A program made the translations under genes and the position numbers. From Chlorobiota bacterium (GTDB lineage: Bacteria > Bacteroidota > Bacteroidia > Bacteroidales > B39-G9), in the NCBI GenBank assembly GCA_013152655.1, contig JAADFW010000049.1, positions 1-32,416 of the forward strand: DNA of 32,416 nt. Direction: 5' to 3'. Below the pieces are notes generated by a model. The model saw only the letters and a list, made by a program, of their open reading frames with translations, had not been told where the DNA came from and ran no database searches. Of this stretch, positions 16,227-23,933 are shown piece after piece; positions within the stretch are counted from its first letter, which is position 1, and each line of letters opens with the position of its first letter.

Positions 16227-17825
16227 ATGAAAATTATTAACTATTTTATTTTTAGCGTATTAATTATAAGCATTATTGCTTGTAAACCACAACAGAGAGC
16301 AAAAGAAAATAAGAAAATTAATGCACTTAGCCATTTAGTAACAAATTCTTATAAGCCACCCTATTTTGAAAACGACAAACGGGCGGAAAAGATTAAGGAA
16401 ATTGCACCGCAAATACAGCGTTTGTTTGAGGAGCATGCCAAAGCAAAACATATACCGGGTATTGCATACGGCATTGTGGTTGATAATGAATTAGTGGTTG
16501 CTTCTGCAACAGGAATAATAAATTTGGAGAAAAAAATTACGGCAACAACAAAATCATCGTTTCGAATTGCATCAATGACAAAGAGTTTTACGGCTATGGC
16601 AATTTTAAAGTTAAGAGATGAAGGAAAACTTTCCTTACATGACCCCGTAGAGAAATATATTCCGGAAATGTCAGAATTGAAATATCTTACAAGTGATTCA
16701 CCCGTTATAGATATAGAAAACCTGCTGACCATGACTGCCGGATTTCCTGAAGACAATCCCTGGGGCGATCGCCAGTTAGATGAAACAGATACAATGTTGA
16801 TAAATCTTGTTGCTAAAGGCATCTCTTTTTCCAATCCTCCTTCATACAGTTATGAGTACAGCAACACCGGTTTTGCCTTATTAGGCCATATTATTACAGT
16901 TGTTTCGGGTAAACCCTTCCAGGAATATATTAGCGAGAATATACTTCTGCCGCTAAAAATGGAACATACTTACTGGGAATTCGATAGTGTTCCTGAAAAC
17001 CTTTTAGCACACGGGTACCGATGGGAAAATGAGCAATGGAAAACGGAACCAATGCTTCACGATGGTGTTTTTGGATGCATGGGTGGCTTAATAACCACTA
17101 TTGAGGATTTTAGTAAATATGTGAGTTTTCATCTTTCTGCATGGCCGCCGAGAAGTGAACCCGATAATGGGCCTGTTAAACGAAGTACTTTACGTGAAAT
17201 GCATACAGCTCATTTTGCCAATTTAAATGCTAATGCCACCGATTGGAACAATAAGCCATGTGCCACTATTTACGGCTATGGTTATGGCCTGCGTATTGCT
17301 AAATATTGTAATGGCATTAAATTGGTTTCGCATGGTGGGGCACTTCCCGGCTTTGGAAGCAGTTATACTTTTTTTCCTGAATACGGGGTGGGAGTTATGG
17401 CTTTTGGGAATCTTACTTATACTACACCCTGGCCTTTAAAAAAGATAACCAAACTGTTGTTTGAAACTATTGACTTACAGGCTCGTAAACTTCCGGCTTC
17501 TGATATTTTAGTTGAAAGGCAAAAACAAATTGTACAAATCATACAAGCTTGGGATAAAGGTATTGAAGATAGAATTTTAGCCGAGAACTTTTATATGGAT
17601 AAATCCCGTGAACAACGAATGTTTCAAATAAAAGAAATATTAAGTAAAGCAGGAGCCATTCAAAATGTAGAAAAAATGGAACCAATTAACCAGTTGCGTG
17701 GAAGTTTCAAAATAAAAACCCAAAATGGCTTGATAAATGTATTTTTTACACTTACACCTGAAAATAATCCGAAAGTACAACGCCTGGACGTATCATATCA
17801 ACCAAATGAAACAAAGTTAAAATAG
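16227..17825 (+). CDS. Serine hydrolase of the beta-lactamase/class C fold, lipoprotein
   Basis: I prefer the ATG at 16227 over the GTG one codon earlier. The 532-residue product starts with a lipoprotein signal ending IIACK (Cys19). The beta-lactamase-fold active site is complete: SMTK (S116 nucleophile, K119), YSN (211-213) and HGG (369-371), the last replacing the KTG of true beta-lactamases. This set is typical of the penicillin-binding-protein-like esterase/DD-peptidase/aminopeptidase family (Beta-lactamase, PF00144). A C-terminal domain of about 120 residues follows. It is probably anchored in the cell envelope and cleaves peptides or esters; the substrate is not readable. Resistance to beta-lactams should not be inferred. 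It is 38 bases after the PH-domain gene. Confidence 0.87.
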   Translation: MKIINYFIFSVLIISIIACKPQQRAKENKKINALSHLVTNSYKPPYFENDKRAEKIKEIAPQIQRLFEEHAKAKHIPGIAYGIVVDNELVVASATGIINLEKKITATTKSSFRIASMTKSFTAMAILKLRDEGKLSLHDPVEKYIPEMSELKYLTSDSPVIDIENLLTMTAGFPEDNPWGDRQLDETDTMLINLVAKGISFSNPPSYSYEYSNTGFALLGHIITVVSGKPFQEYISENILLPLKMEHTYWEFDSVPENLLAHGYRWENEQWKTEPMLHDGVFGCMGGLITTIEDFSKYVSFHLSAWPPRSEPDNGPVKRSTLREMHTAHFANLNANATDWNNKPCATIYGYGYGLRIAKYCNGIKLVSHGGALPGFGSSYTFFPEYGVGVMAFGNLTYTTPWPLKKITKLLFETIDLQARKLPASDILVERQKQIVQIIQAWDKGIEDRILAENFYMDKSREQRMFQIKEILSKAGAIQNVEKMEPINQLRGSFKIKTQNGLINVFFTLTPENNPKVQRLDVSYQPNETKLK

Positions 17826-17853
17826 AAAATCAAGTGGGGAAAACTGTATTCAT

Positions 17854-17888
17854 TATTGTTAGATTTTTAACAATAGTTGGTTTTTTAA
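17854..17888 (+). terminator. Candidate terminator after the serine hydrolase gene
   Basis: TATTGTTA (17854-17861) pairs with TAACAATA (17868-17875) around the loop GATTTT. A run of six T follows after five bases. A second hairpin with related arms, TTATTGT and ACAATAA, lies at 17907-17926, so the region may hold a double terminator. Confidence 0.4.
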
Positions 17889-17991
17889 TCCGGAAAATGC
17901 ATTCACTTATTGTGTTAAAACAATAATTATTCTATTGGTAGCGTTAATATCGAAATCTACTGCATTTTGTGTTAATTCAATTAATAAACCA

Positions 17992-19485
17992 ATGAAAAAA
18001 ATCAGTTTTAGAATTGCTATTTTTATCAGTTTATCAACGTCTGTATTTGCTCAAAATAAAACTTATATAGGCTTCGATTTTGGATATAAAGGCGATATAT
18101 ACCAGTTTGCCGATTATGGAAACTCTCTTACTGCTTATCCAATACCCGGGTCTGTTTATGGATTTAACCTTGGACAAGAATTAAAAAATAGTATAATAGT
18201 TGAAAGTGGTATTTATAAAGTAAACTACTGGAGTAGTGTAATGTTTAAAGAATTATCATTTGGGAGTTCCGGCAGCTCTATAGATTCATGGCAAATACCT
18301 TTTCGATTAAAAACCAATATCAATTTATACAAAAATAAAATAAGTATTTCGCCCTATATTGGTTATGTTTTGGCTTTTAACCAGAATTATACAAGTAGCC
18401 GGCCTAATAATGCCTCATTAGGATATGGAAGTGCTACAATTACAAATTCAACCGATAGTATTTCGTATTATTATGATGAGTTTAGTAATTATAAAAAAGT
18501 TTTTTCTTTAATTGAAACCGGTATTGCGCTAAATTATAAAACTAAACATGGTTTTCAATGGTCAATAATAACCAATTATAATACAGGGTTGTCAAAAGTT
18601 ATTCAGCAAAATGTAAAATATACAATTAATAACCAACCCGAACAAAAAGGAAATTATGTTTCGAATGGTGATAATTTTCAGGTACTTATAGGATTAAAAT
18701 ATCAGATTAGCAATATTTGGCAAAATAAAAATGAGCGTGAAAATAATAAAAAAGAGAAATTATCAGCAATAAACAATTCGGGCAAACAAAAATTTTATAT
18801 CGGAACTGATATTGGCTTGTCCCGAAACAAATTTGATAATACAAACCAGAACATTTATGCATTTGAAAAAACTCCTAATATTTTCTGGAATAACGATATT
18901 ATTATTGGCCTGAAAATAGGATATAAAGCCACTGAAAAAATTAGTATTGAAACCGGGTATTATTCACTTTTTTTTACTAATAGTTATACTATTAAATACT
19001 ATAACAGTTATAGCGAAGGAGGAAAAATACGTACCGGTGGAACAGGATTTGTTCAGGTTCCGTTAAGATTTAAATACAACTATTACTTGTTAAACAACAG
19101 GCTTGCAATTGTTCCTTACGTGGGAGCTGCAATATTTACTCATTACCTCGGTGTTGGAAAATATGATACAAGTATATTTGAAACAAGAGCATCTAATGAA
19201 TTAAGTTCATCAATAAACGATACAACAACAATTGTATTAACAGCATACAGAGAAAAGAATTTAAATGTTTTATTTGTTGCCGGAATAGGAGTTGAGTATT
19301 TTTTAACTAAAAAACTAATTTTTACACTTTACGGCAATTCTTCAACAGGGTTTAAAGAAATAAACAGGCTGAATTTGGTATATGACAAAAATACTGTATT
19401 ACATCAAGAAGGCGATATTGGTTATAAAGGAACAAGTTTTAATATCACATGCGGGTTAAAAATGAACATAGGAAAATATGAGTAG
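17992..19485 (+). CDS. Secreted protein with two tandem outer-membrane beta-barrel repeats
   Basis: I chose the ATG at 17992 because it opens a signal peptide ending SVFAQ. An in-frame TTG at 17935 adds 19 unrelated residues. The 497-residue product holds two homologous halves, about 22-240 and 266-497, joined by a Lys/Asn-rich linker. Matching positions are YIGFDFG and YIGTDIG, VESGIY and IETGYY, and QIPFRL...SPYIGY and QVPLRF...VPYVGA. Both halves show alternating hydrophobic strands as in OmpA/PorT-like barrels. The protein may form one large barrel or two small ones. I know no function for it. It is monocistronic, between the hairpins at 17854-17926 and a small hairpin at 19515-19531. Confidence 0.8.
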   Translation: MKKISFRIAIFISLSTSVFAQNKTYIGFDFGYKGDIYQFADYGNSLTAYPIPGSVYGFNLGQELKNSIIVESGIYKVNYWSSVMFKELSFGSSGSSIDSWQIPFRLKTNINLYKNKISISPYIGYVLAFNQNYTSSRPNNASLGYGSATITNSTDSISYYYDEFSNYKKVFSLIETGIALNYKTKHGFQWSIITNYNTGLSKVIQQNVKYTINNQPEQKGNYVSNGDNFQVLIGLKYQISNIWQNKNERENNKKEKLSAINNSGKQKFYIGTDIGLSRNKFDNTNQNIYAFEKTPNIFWNNDIIIGLKIGYKATEKISIETGYYSLFFTNSYTIKYYNSYSEGGKIRTGGTGFVQVPLRFKYNYYLLNNRLAIVPYVGAAIFTHYLGVGKYDTSIFETRASNELSSSINDTTTIVLTAYREKNLNVLFVAGIGVEYFLTKKLIFTLYGNSSTGFKEINRLNLVYDKNTVLHQEGDIGYKGTSFNITCGLKMNIGKYE

Positions 19486-19514
19486 TAGTAAAAAATCTAT
19501 TGAAAAACTTGCAT

Positions 19515-19531
19515 AAATTCATTATGAATTT
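19515..19531. terminator. Small hairpin between convergent genes
   Basis: AAATTCA and TGAATTT pair around the loop TTA, followed by TT. It lies in the 119-base gap between the barrel gene and the adenosine deaminase gene that faces it. It is short and AT-rich, so the terminator call is weak. Confidence 0.3.
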
Positions 19532-19604
19532 TTCGGGTTAGTAAACTGCCGAAGTCAAATTGCAAATACCAGTATGTTGATTTTGTAAAAAAAAGATTAC
19601 TGTT

Positions 19605-20621
19605 TTACTCAAAATTATTAGCCTTAAATTCTTCAAATATTTTCAAATATTTATGTTTTGCTTCAGGGCTCAAAAACGAGGTTTTTATTGCATTAATATT
19701 TAGTTGCCATAACTCTTCAAAACTAAAACCCTGAGAAGCTAATCTAAGGTATTCATTTGTTAAACTTGTTGAAAACATAGCCGGGTCATCAGAATTTACG
19801 GTGCATAATAATCCGCTATCAACCATTTGCCTTATGGGATGATTTTCTTCAGGTTCTACCAAGCTTAGGCAATAATTACTTCCCGGCGAAACCTCAATGG
19901 GTATTTGCTTGTCAGCCAGATATTTTACTAATTTTTCATCATCCAGGCAACGAATTCCATGTCCAATTCTTTCAGTATTAAGTTTTAATAAAGCACCCCA
20001 TATACTTTTTGCACCATCGGTTTCGCCGGCGTGTGCAACAATGCGCAAGCCTTCTTTTTTGGCTTTTTTATAGGTTTCTGTAAATAATTCAGGTGGAAAT
20101 CCGTTCTCTAAACCACCTAAGCCTAAGCCAATAAAAATATCTTTTTTAAAACCTTCAATAACCAGATTTAAAACCCGGCCTTTTGTTTCAGGAAAATTGC
20201 GTGCAATATCGGGGATAAATTGAACTTCAACTTGATACTTTTTTTCTCCAATTTCCATTCCTTTTTTAATGGCATTAAGAATTTCATCATTTGAAAAACG
20301 CTCTACCATAAAAGATGCACTTAAAAATGCTTCGGTATATAAAATATTTTCGTTGGCCTGATGTTTATAAAAGGCTTCTATTAAATAGGTATAGTCTTCG
20401 GGTTTAAGCAAGGTTGATGCTGCTGCAATATAAACTTCAATAAAATGGTCGAAGTTTGAAAAATCAAAAAAATCCTTCCATTCTTGTAAAGAATTAACCG
20501 GTAATGTTACATTATTTTTTTCGGCTAGTTTATAAAATGTTTCTGCATCAGTTGCCCCTTCAATATGCACATGAAGTTCGCACTTGGGCATATTTTTAAA
20601 AATAGAATACAGCTTATTCAT
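19605..20621 (-). CDS. add: Adenosine deaminase family protein
   Basis: The 338-residue protein has the metal-dependent adenosine/adenine deaminase signature: zinc ligands in ELHVHIEG (His17, His19), a third His and the catalytic Glu region in VAHAGE, the His in IGHGIRCLDD, and the acidic end VNSDDPAMFSTSL with the zinc-binding Asp. Length is normal for the family. It converts adenosine to inosine (or adenine to hypoxanthine in some members) in purine salvage in the cytoplasm. The sequence motifs do not clearly separate the adenosine from the adenine enzymes. It is downstream of the M56/BlaI pair, from which a long hairpin (20639-20689) separates it. Confidence 0.9.
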   Translation of the reverse strand: MNKLYSIFKNMPKCELHVHIEGATDAETFYKLAEKNNVTLPVNSLQEWKDFFDFSNFDHFIEVYIAAASTLLKPEDYTYLIEAFYKHQANENILYTEAFLSASFMVERFSNDEILNAIKKGMEIGEKKYQVEVQFIPDIARNFPETKGRVLNLVIEGFKKDIFIGLGLGGLENGFPPELFTETYKKAKKEGLRIVAHAGETDGAKSIWGALLKLNTERIGHGIRCLDDEKLVKYLADKQIPIEVSPGSNYCLSLVEPEENHPIRQMVDSGLLCTVNSDDPAMFSTSLTNEYLRLASQGFSFEELWQLNINAIKTSFLSPEAKHKYLKIFEEFKANNFE

Positions 20622-20638
20622 TAATTTAATTTATTTAG

Positions 20639-20689
20639 AACTCTGCCTGCGAAGTTTATGCTATATTAATTTACCTCGCAGGCAGAGTT
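20639..20689 (-). terminator. Long inverted repeat, candidate terminator
   Basis: AACTCTGCCTGCGA (20639-20652) and TCGCAGGCAGAGTT (20676-20689) are perfect 14-base arms around a 23-base AT-rich loop. The hairpin lies 6 bases beyond the stop codon of the M56 gene. It is much richer in GC than the surroundings. It can end the M56 transcript or insulate the adenosine deaminase gene; it has no strong T tract. Confidence 0.5.
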
Positions 20690-20695
20690 TTAAGA

Positions 20696-21979
20696 TTAAT
20701 TCAACCTGAAATTAATCGGCACAGTATATTGTACTTTTACATTTTTTCCATTATTTTTTCCAGGTTGCCAATCAGGCAATGTTTTAACAATTCGTATAGC
20801 TTCCTTGTCTAATGCAAGTGCAGCATCATATTTTGTTGGCTCTTCAGTTGTACCCACATTTTTTTCCATTTCATAAGTTGCACTTCTTTGTATTTTTACA
20901 TTTTCAACTTTGCCATTTTCGTCAACTACAAAGCCTACATATACTTTTCCTTCCACGTTTAATTTTTTTGCTATTTCAGGATATACAACATTTTCAGCAA
21001 TAAATAGTTGAAGTTTTTGAGTTCCTCCGGAAAAAACCGGCATCTCATCAACCGTAAAATAAACCGAATCACTTTTTACAACGCTGCTTTTATGCGATAC
21101 GTTAGAATTGTTACAAGAATTGATACTAAAAGTAAGCAGGATAAAAAATACCGGAATTATTGGTAAAAGCAGGAATGTTTTTAATGTTACTTTATTACTT
21201 TTTTTCTTTGTCATCATTTTAAAACGTTTTTTTGTTAAAGATTTTACAAAATTGTTAGAAATTGTTGCTACCGGAATTCCAAATATTTGCGATAAAATCA
21301 AATGTTTATATCCTTCAAAAGAAATTCCTGATTGCAAAACGCTTTCATCAGCTAAATATTCGTGATTTTCTTTTATCGCCTTTTTATAAAGCCAGATAAA
21401 AGGATTAAACCACAAAAAAATACACAACCATTCAATAATTAAAACATCAATTGAATGTTTTTGGTTTACATGAATCAACTCATGAGTAATAATTCTTTCA
21501 GTATTATTTTTATTGATTCCGGATTTGTTCATAAAAATAATATTAAAGAAAGAAAAAGGGGAAATATCATGTTTTATATTTACTACGGTATAATGTTCAA
21601 ATTTTATTTTTTCTCCATTTATATATAGCTTTAAAATATTGTAAATTTTATAGAAAAAAGATAGTATGAAGAACAAAACTCCAATCAGGTAGCTTATTTT
21701 AAAGAAATTGTATGATTTGATATTTTCAGATGTAAACGAGTAGTTAAAATTATCAACCTTCACTAAAATGGGGCTTAAAACATTATTTACTACTGTTGTA
21801 TTTGAGCTGATAGTATTTTGAAACAATGGCAATGAAATTATTAATGAAAGAAAAATACCGGCAATCAGATAAATCCGGTTAGTTATAAAATGGGTGTCGT
21901 TCGATAAAAAAGCCTTGTAAAATGACAAAAAAAGAATTAGCCCCAGATTAATTTCTAATAAAAATGATTGATAATTCAT
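20696..21979 (-). CDS. BlaR1-like M56 peptidase with TonB C-terminal domain
   Basis: The 427-residue protein has four predicted membrane segments in its first 280 residues and an M56 zinc-peptidase core with HELIH (about 164-168) and ENHEYLADE, the third-ligand region. After the last membrane segment (about 273-290) comes a periplasmic part that ends in a TonB C-terminal-like domain (about 315-427, pattern VYPEIAKKLNVEGKVYVGF). BlaR1 proteins end in a penicillin-binding sensor instead, so the signal here is probably different, for instance an envelope protein contact. The gene starts 2 bases after the BlaI-like repressor gene. By analogy, on signal it would cleave the repressor or trigger its cleavage. 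Confidence 0.88.
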   Translation of the reverse strand: MNYQSFLLEINLGLILFLSFYKAFLSNDTHFITNRIYLIAGIFLSLIISLPLFQNTISSNTTVVNNVLSPILVKVDNFNYSFTSENIKSYNFFKISYLIGVLFFILSFFYKIYNILKLYINGEKIKFEHYTVVNIKHDISPFSFFNIIFMNKSGINKNNTERIITHELIHVNQKHSIDVLIIEWLCIFLWFNPFIWLYKKAIKENHEYLADESVLQSGISFEGYKHLILSQIFGIPVATISNNFVKSLTKKRFKMMTKKKSNKVTLKTFLLLPIIPVFFILLTFSINSCNNSNVSHKSSVVKSDSVYFTVDEMPVFSGGTQKLQLFIAENVVYPEIAKKLNVEGKVYVGFVVDENGKVENVKIQRSATYEMEKNVGTTEEPTKYDAALALDKEAIRIVKTLPDWQPGKNNGKNVKVQYTVPINFRLN

Positions 21980-21981
21980 AA

Positions 21982-22344
21982 TTATTTTCTTTTTGATTTA
22001 ATTAACTCCATTATTTCTTCCATTTCGCTCACACTCAAATTCTCTTCTTTAGCCAGAAAAGAAACCATATTTTTATAAGAGTTACTGAAATATTTTTTTA
22101 TAAATCCTTTCATAAAGGTTTTCTTATATTCATCTTTTGTAACAACAGGAAAGTATTCAAAAGTTTTTCCGTACGATTTATGTCCGACAAATCCTTTTTT
22201 TTCTAATATCCTAATTATTGTCGATACTGTATTATAAGCAGGCCTTGGTTCAGAAAATTTTTCAACTATGTCTTTTACAAATCCTTTTTCAATTTGCCAA
22301 AGTATTTGCATTACCTGATCTTCTGCTTTTGTTAATTCCTTCAT
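21982..22344 (-). CDS. BlaI/MecI-type transcriptional repressor
   Basis: The 120-residue protein matches the Penicillinase_R (BlaI) family over its length: LTKAEDQVMQILWQI, a winged-helix DNA-binding domain with YNTVSTIIRILEKKGFVGH (recognition helix region), and a C-terminal dimerisation helix bundle. It is the first gene of the pair with the M56 peptidase, in the usual order. Two palindromes upstream (22374-22395 and 22397-22412) with AACTA/TAGTT half-sites are good operator candidates, so the repressor probably controls its own operon. Other targets are unknown; no beta-lactamase gene is adjacent. Confidence 0.92.
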   Translation of the reverse strand: MKELTKAEDQVMQILWQIEKGFVKDIVEKFSEPRPAYNTVSTIIRILEKKGFVGHKSYGKTFEYFPVVTKDEYKKTFMKGFIKKYFSNSYKNMVSFLAKEENLSVSEMEEIMELIKSKRK

Positions 22345-22369
22345 TTAAATTTATGTTTTTTGCACCGGA

Positions 22370-22412
22370 CAAATATAACTAAAAATATAGTTATAAAACT
22401 AATTATTTAGTT
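22370..22412 (-). promoter_or_regulatory. Promoter -7 element and two BlaI-type operators
   Basis: On the minus strand TATATTTG (22377-22370) fits the TAnnTTTG element and lies 26 bases from the BlaI start. Upstream of and overlapping it, TATAACTA (22374-22381) and TAGTTATA (22388-22395) form a perfect palindrome. A second one, AACTAA (22397-22402) with TTAGTT (22407-22412), follows. Their centres are exactly 20 bases apart. A dimeric repressor on both would cover the promoter. I find no good -33 element, since the second palindrome occupies that region. Confidence 0.6.
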
Positions 22413-22534
22413 ATATATTGTGCTTTAGGATTAAAAACAAACAATAAATTTGCTAAAAGCCTTTTATTCACAGCTTTATAGTAACGCAACTTGGCCAATT
22501 AAAAAATGCAAAAATTAACTTTAGTTTCATTAAT

Positions 22535-23932
22535 TCATATAGCCTTGTTCAACTTTACTTTTTTTTCTCCAAAAAAAGCTTTATGAATAGCTTTAATAGT
22601 CTTCTCTTTGTCTATTAAATCCACAATAAAATATGATGAAACCCGGGAAGCGCCAAAAGCAATCATTTGAACATTTATTGCGTTATTGGCAACTGTTGTA
22701 AAAACTTTGGCTGCAATTCCGTATTTTTCGGTAATACCTTCGCCAACAGTAGCAATAAGTGCAATATTCTTGTGTAATTCTATTTCTTGAATATCTTGGT
22801 TATTCAATGTTTGAATAAGCTTTGCAGCTTTATTTATATCACTTCTTGAAAGCAATAAATTAATGGCTATTTGTGATGTAATTACCGATTTAATATTAAT
22901 GTCATTTTGTTCTAAAATAGTAGTGATTTTTGCTAAAATACCCGGTTTTATTCCAACACTTGCACCTTTTAATTTAAGGAAGCTAAAATTTTCACTATAC
23001 GTTACACTTTTTATCCTGTTGTTTATAATTCTGCTTTTACCGTTTATTATTGATTTAGGATTGGAGTCATAAAGTTGTTTTTTAATATTAAATATTTGCA
23101 ACGGAATATTTTTTAATTGCAGGGGTTCAAGAGTGCCCGGATGTAATATTTGTGCACCAAAATAAGCTAATTCTGCCGCTTCATCGTAAGTAAGCGACTT
23201 AATTTTTTGTGCATTGTTTACAAATTTCGGATTGGCACTCATAAAACCGTCAACATCTTTCCAAACATCTAATGATTTTGCATTAATGCAATTTGCAACA
23301 GAAGCAGCAGAATAATCTGTTCCTCCTCGCCCAAGCAATGTAATTTTACCTTCCGGTGATATGCCGTAAAATCCGGGAATAACAAAGGTTTTATTAGCCG
23401 ACAGGGTTTGTTTAACCTGCTTTTCAGAAACAGACAGTTTAACCGATGCATTTTTGTGTTTCCCATCTGTAATTAGTCCTATATGCTCAGGAAAAACTTC
23501 AGAGGCATTTATGTTATTTTCTTTTAAAACTGCTGTAATAATAAGTGAACTTAAAATTTCTCCTTGCGATAAAATTGCATCTAAAACAGATTTATTTTCT
23601 ACATTACTTTTTAATTCAAACAGAAGAGATTTTAAATTACCAATACGGTTATTCAGTTCTTTTATGGTTTGTATTTTTAGCGTTTTATCATTAATAATGC
23701 TTTTAATAATATTTACTTTTTTATTAATTAGCCACTCTAAAAAAGAGTTAATATCATGTGCGGTTATATTATTTATAAGGCCTAAAAGTTTGTTTGTTAT
23801 ACCATAAAAGGCTGATACTACAATTACAATTGGTTGATTATAGGATTGAACTACCCTGACTATTTTATTTATATCCGGTATGGTTTTTAAATTAGACCCG
23901 CCAAATTTTACAACTATTTTAGAATTTTGCAT
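22535..23932 (-). CDS. Aspartate kinase (monofunctional)
   Basis: The 465-residue enzyme phosphorylates aspartate, the first step to homoserine, methionine, threonine and lysine. It shows the kinase start VVKFGGSNL, the nucleotide/substrate motif LLGRGGTDYSAA and YFGAQILHPGTLEPL. Two ACT-like regulatory units follow (about 315-390 and 393-460, with FSFLKLKGASVG and NVQMIAFGASRVSSYFIV). It resembles the kinase part of ThrA-type enzymes, but the homoserine dehydrogenase is a separate gene that ends 1 base before this start. It is the last gene of the SAM-riboswitch operon, so supply of aspartyl phosphate is tied to methionine need. I give no symbol because thrA, lysC and metL class cannot be decided. 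Confidence 0.9.
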   Translation of the reverse strand: MQNSKIVVKFGGSNLKTIPDINKIVRVVQSYNQPIVIVVSAFYGITNKLLGLINNITAHDINSFLEWLINKKVNIIKSIINDKTLKIQTIKELNNRIGNLKSLLFELKSNVENKSVLDAILSQGEILSSLIITAVLKENNINASEVFPEHIGLITDGKHKNASVKLSVSEKQVKQTLSANKTFVIPGFYGISPEGKITLLGRGGTDYSAASVANCINAKSLDVWKDVDGFMSANPKFVNNAQKIKSLTYDEAAELAYFGAQILHPGTLEPLQLKNIPLQIFNIKKQLYDSNPKSIINGKSRIINNRIKSVTYSENFSFLKLKGASVGIKPGILAKITTILEQNDINIKSVITSQIAINLLLSRSDINKAAKLIQTLNNQDIQEIELHKNIALIATVGEGITEKYGIAAKVFTTVANNAINVQMIAFGASRVSSYFIVDLIDKEKTIKAIHKAFFGEKKVKLNKAI

Positions 23933-23933
23933 T

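Noticed and set aside
16361..16834. 157-residue antisense ORF inside the serine hydrolase gene
   Set aside because: It is wholly antisense to a gene with a complete active site and shows no protein-like pattern of its own.
16227..17825. Beta-lactamase conferring resistance
   Set aside because: The third motif is HGG rather than KTG, and the length and lipoprotein anchor fit the broader esterase/peptidase family.
17935..17991. Upstream TTG start for the duplicated barrel protein
   Set aside because: It overlaps the end of a hairpin region and puts 19 residues before a normal signal peptide at 17992.
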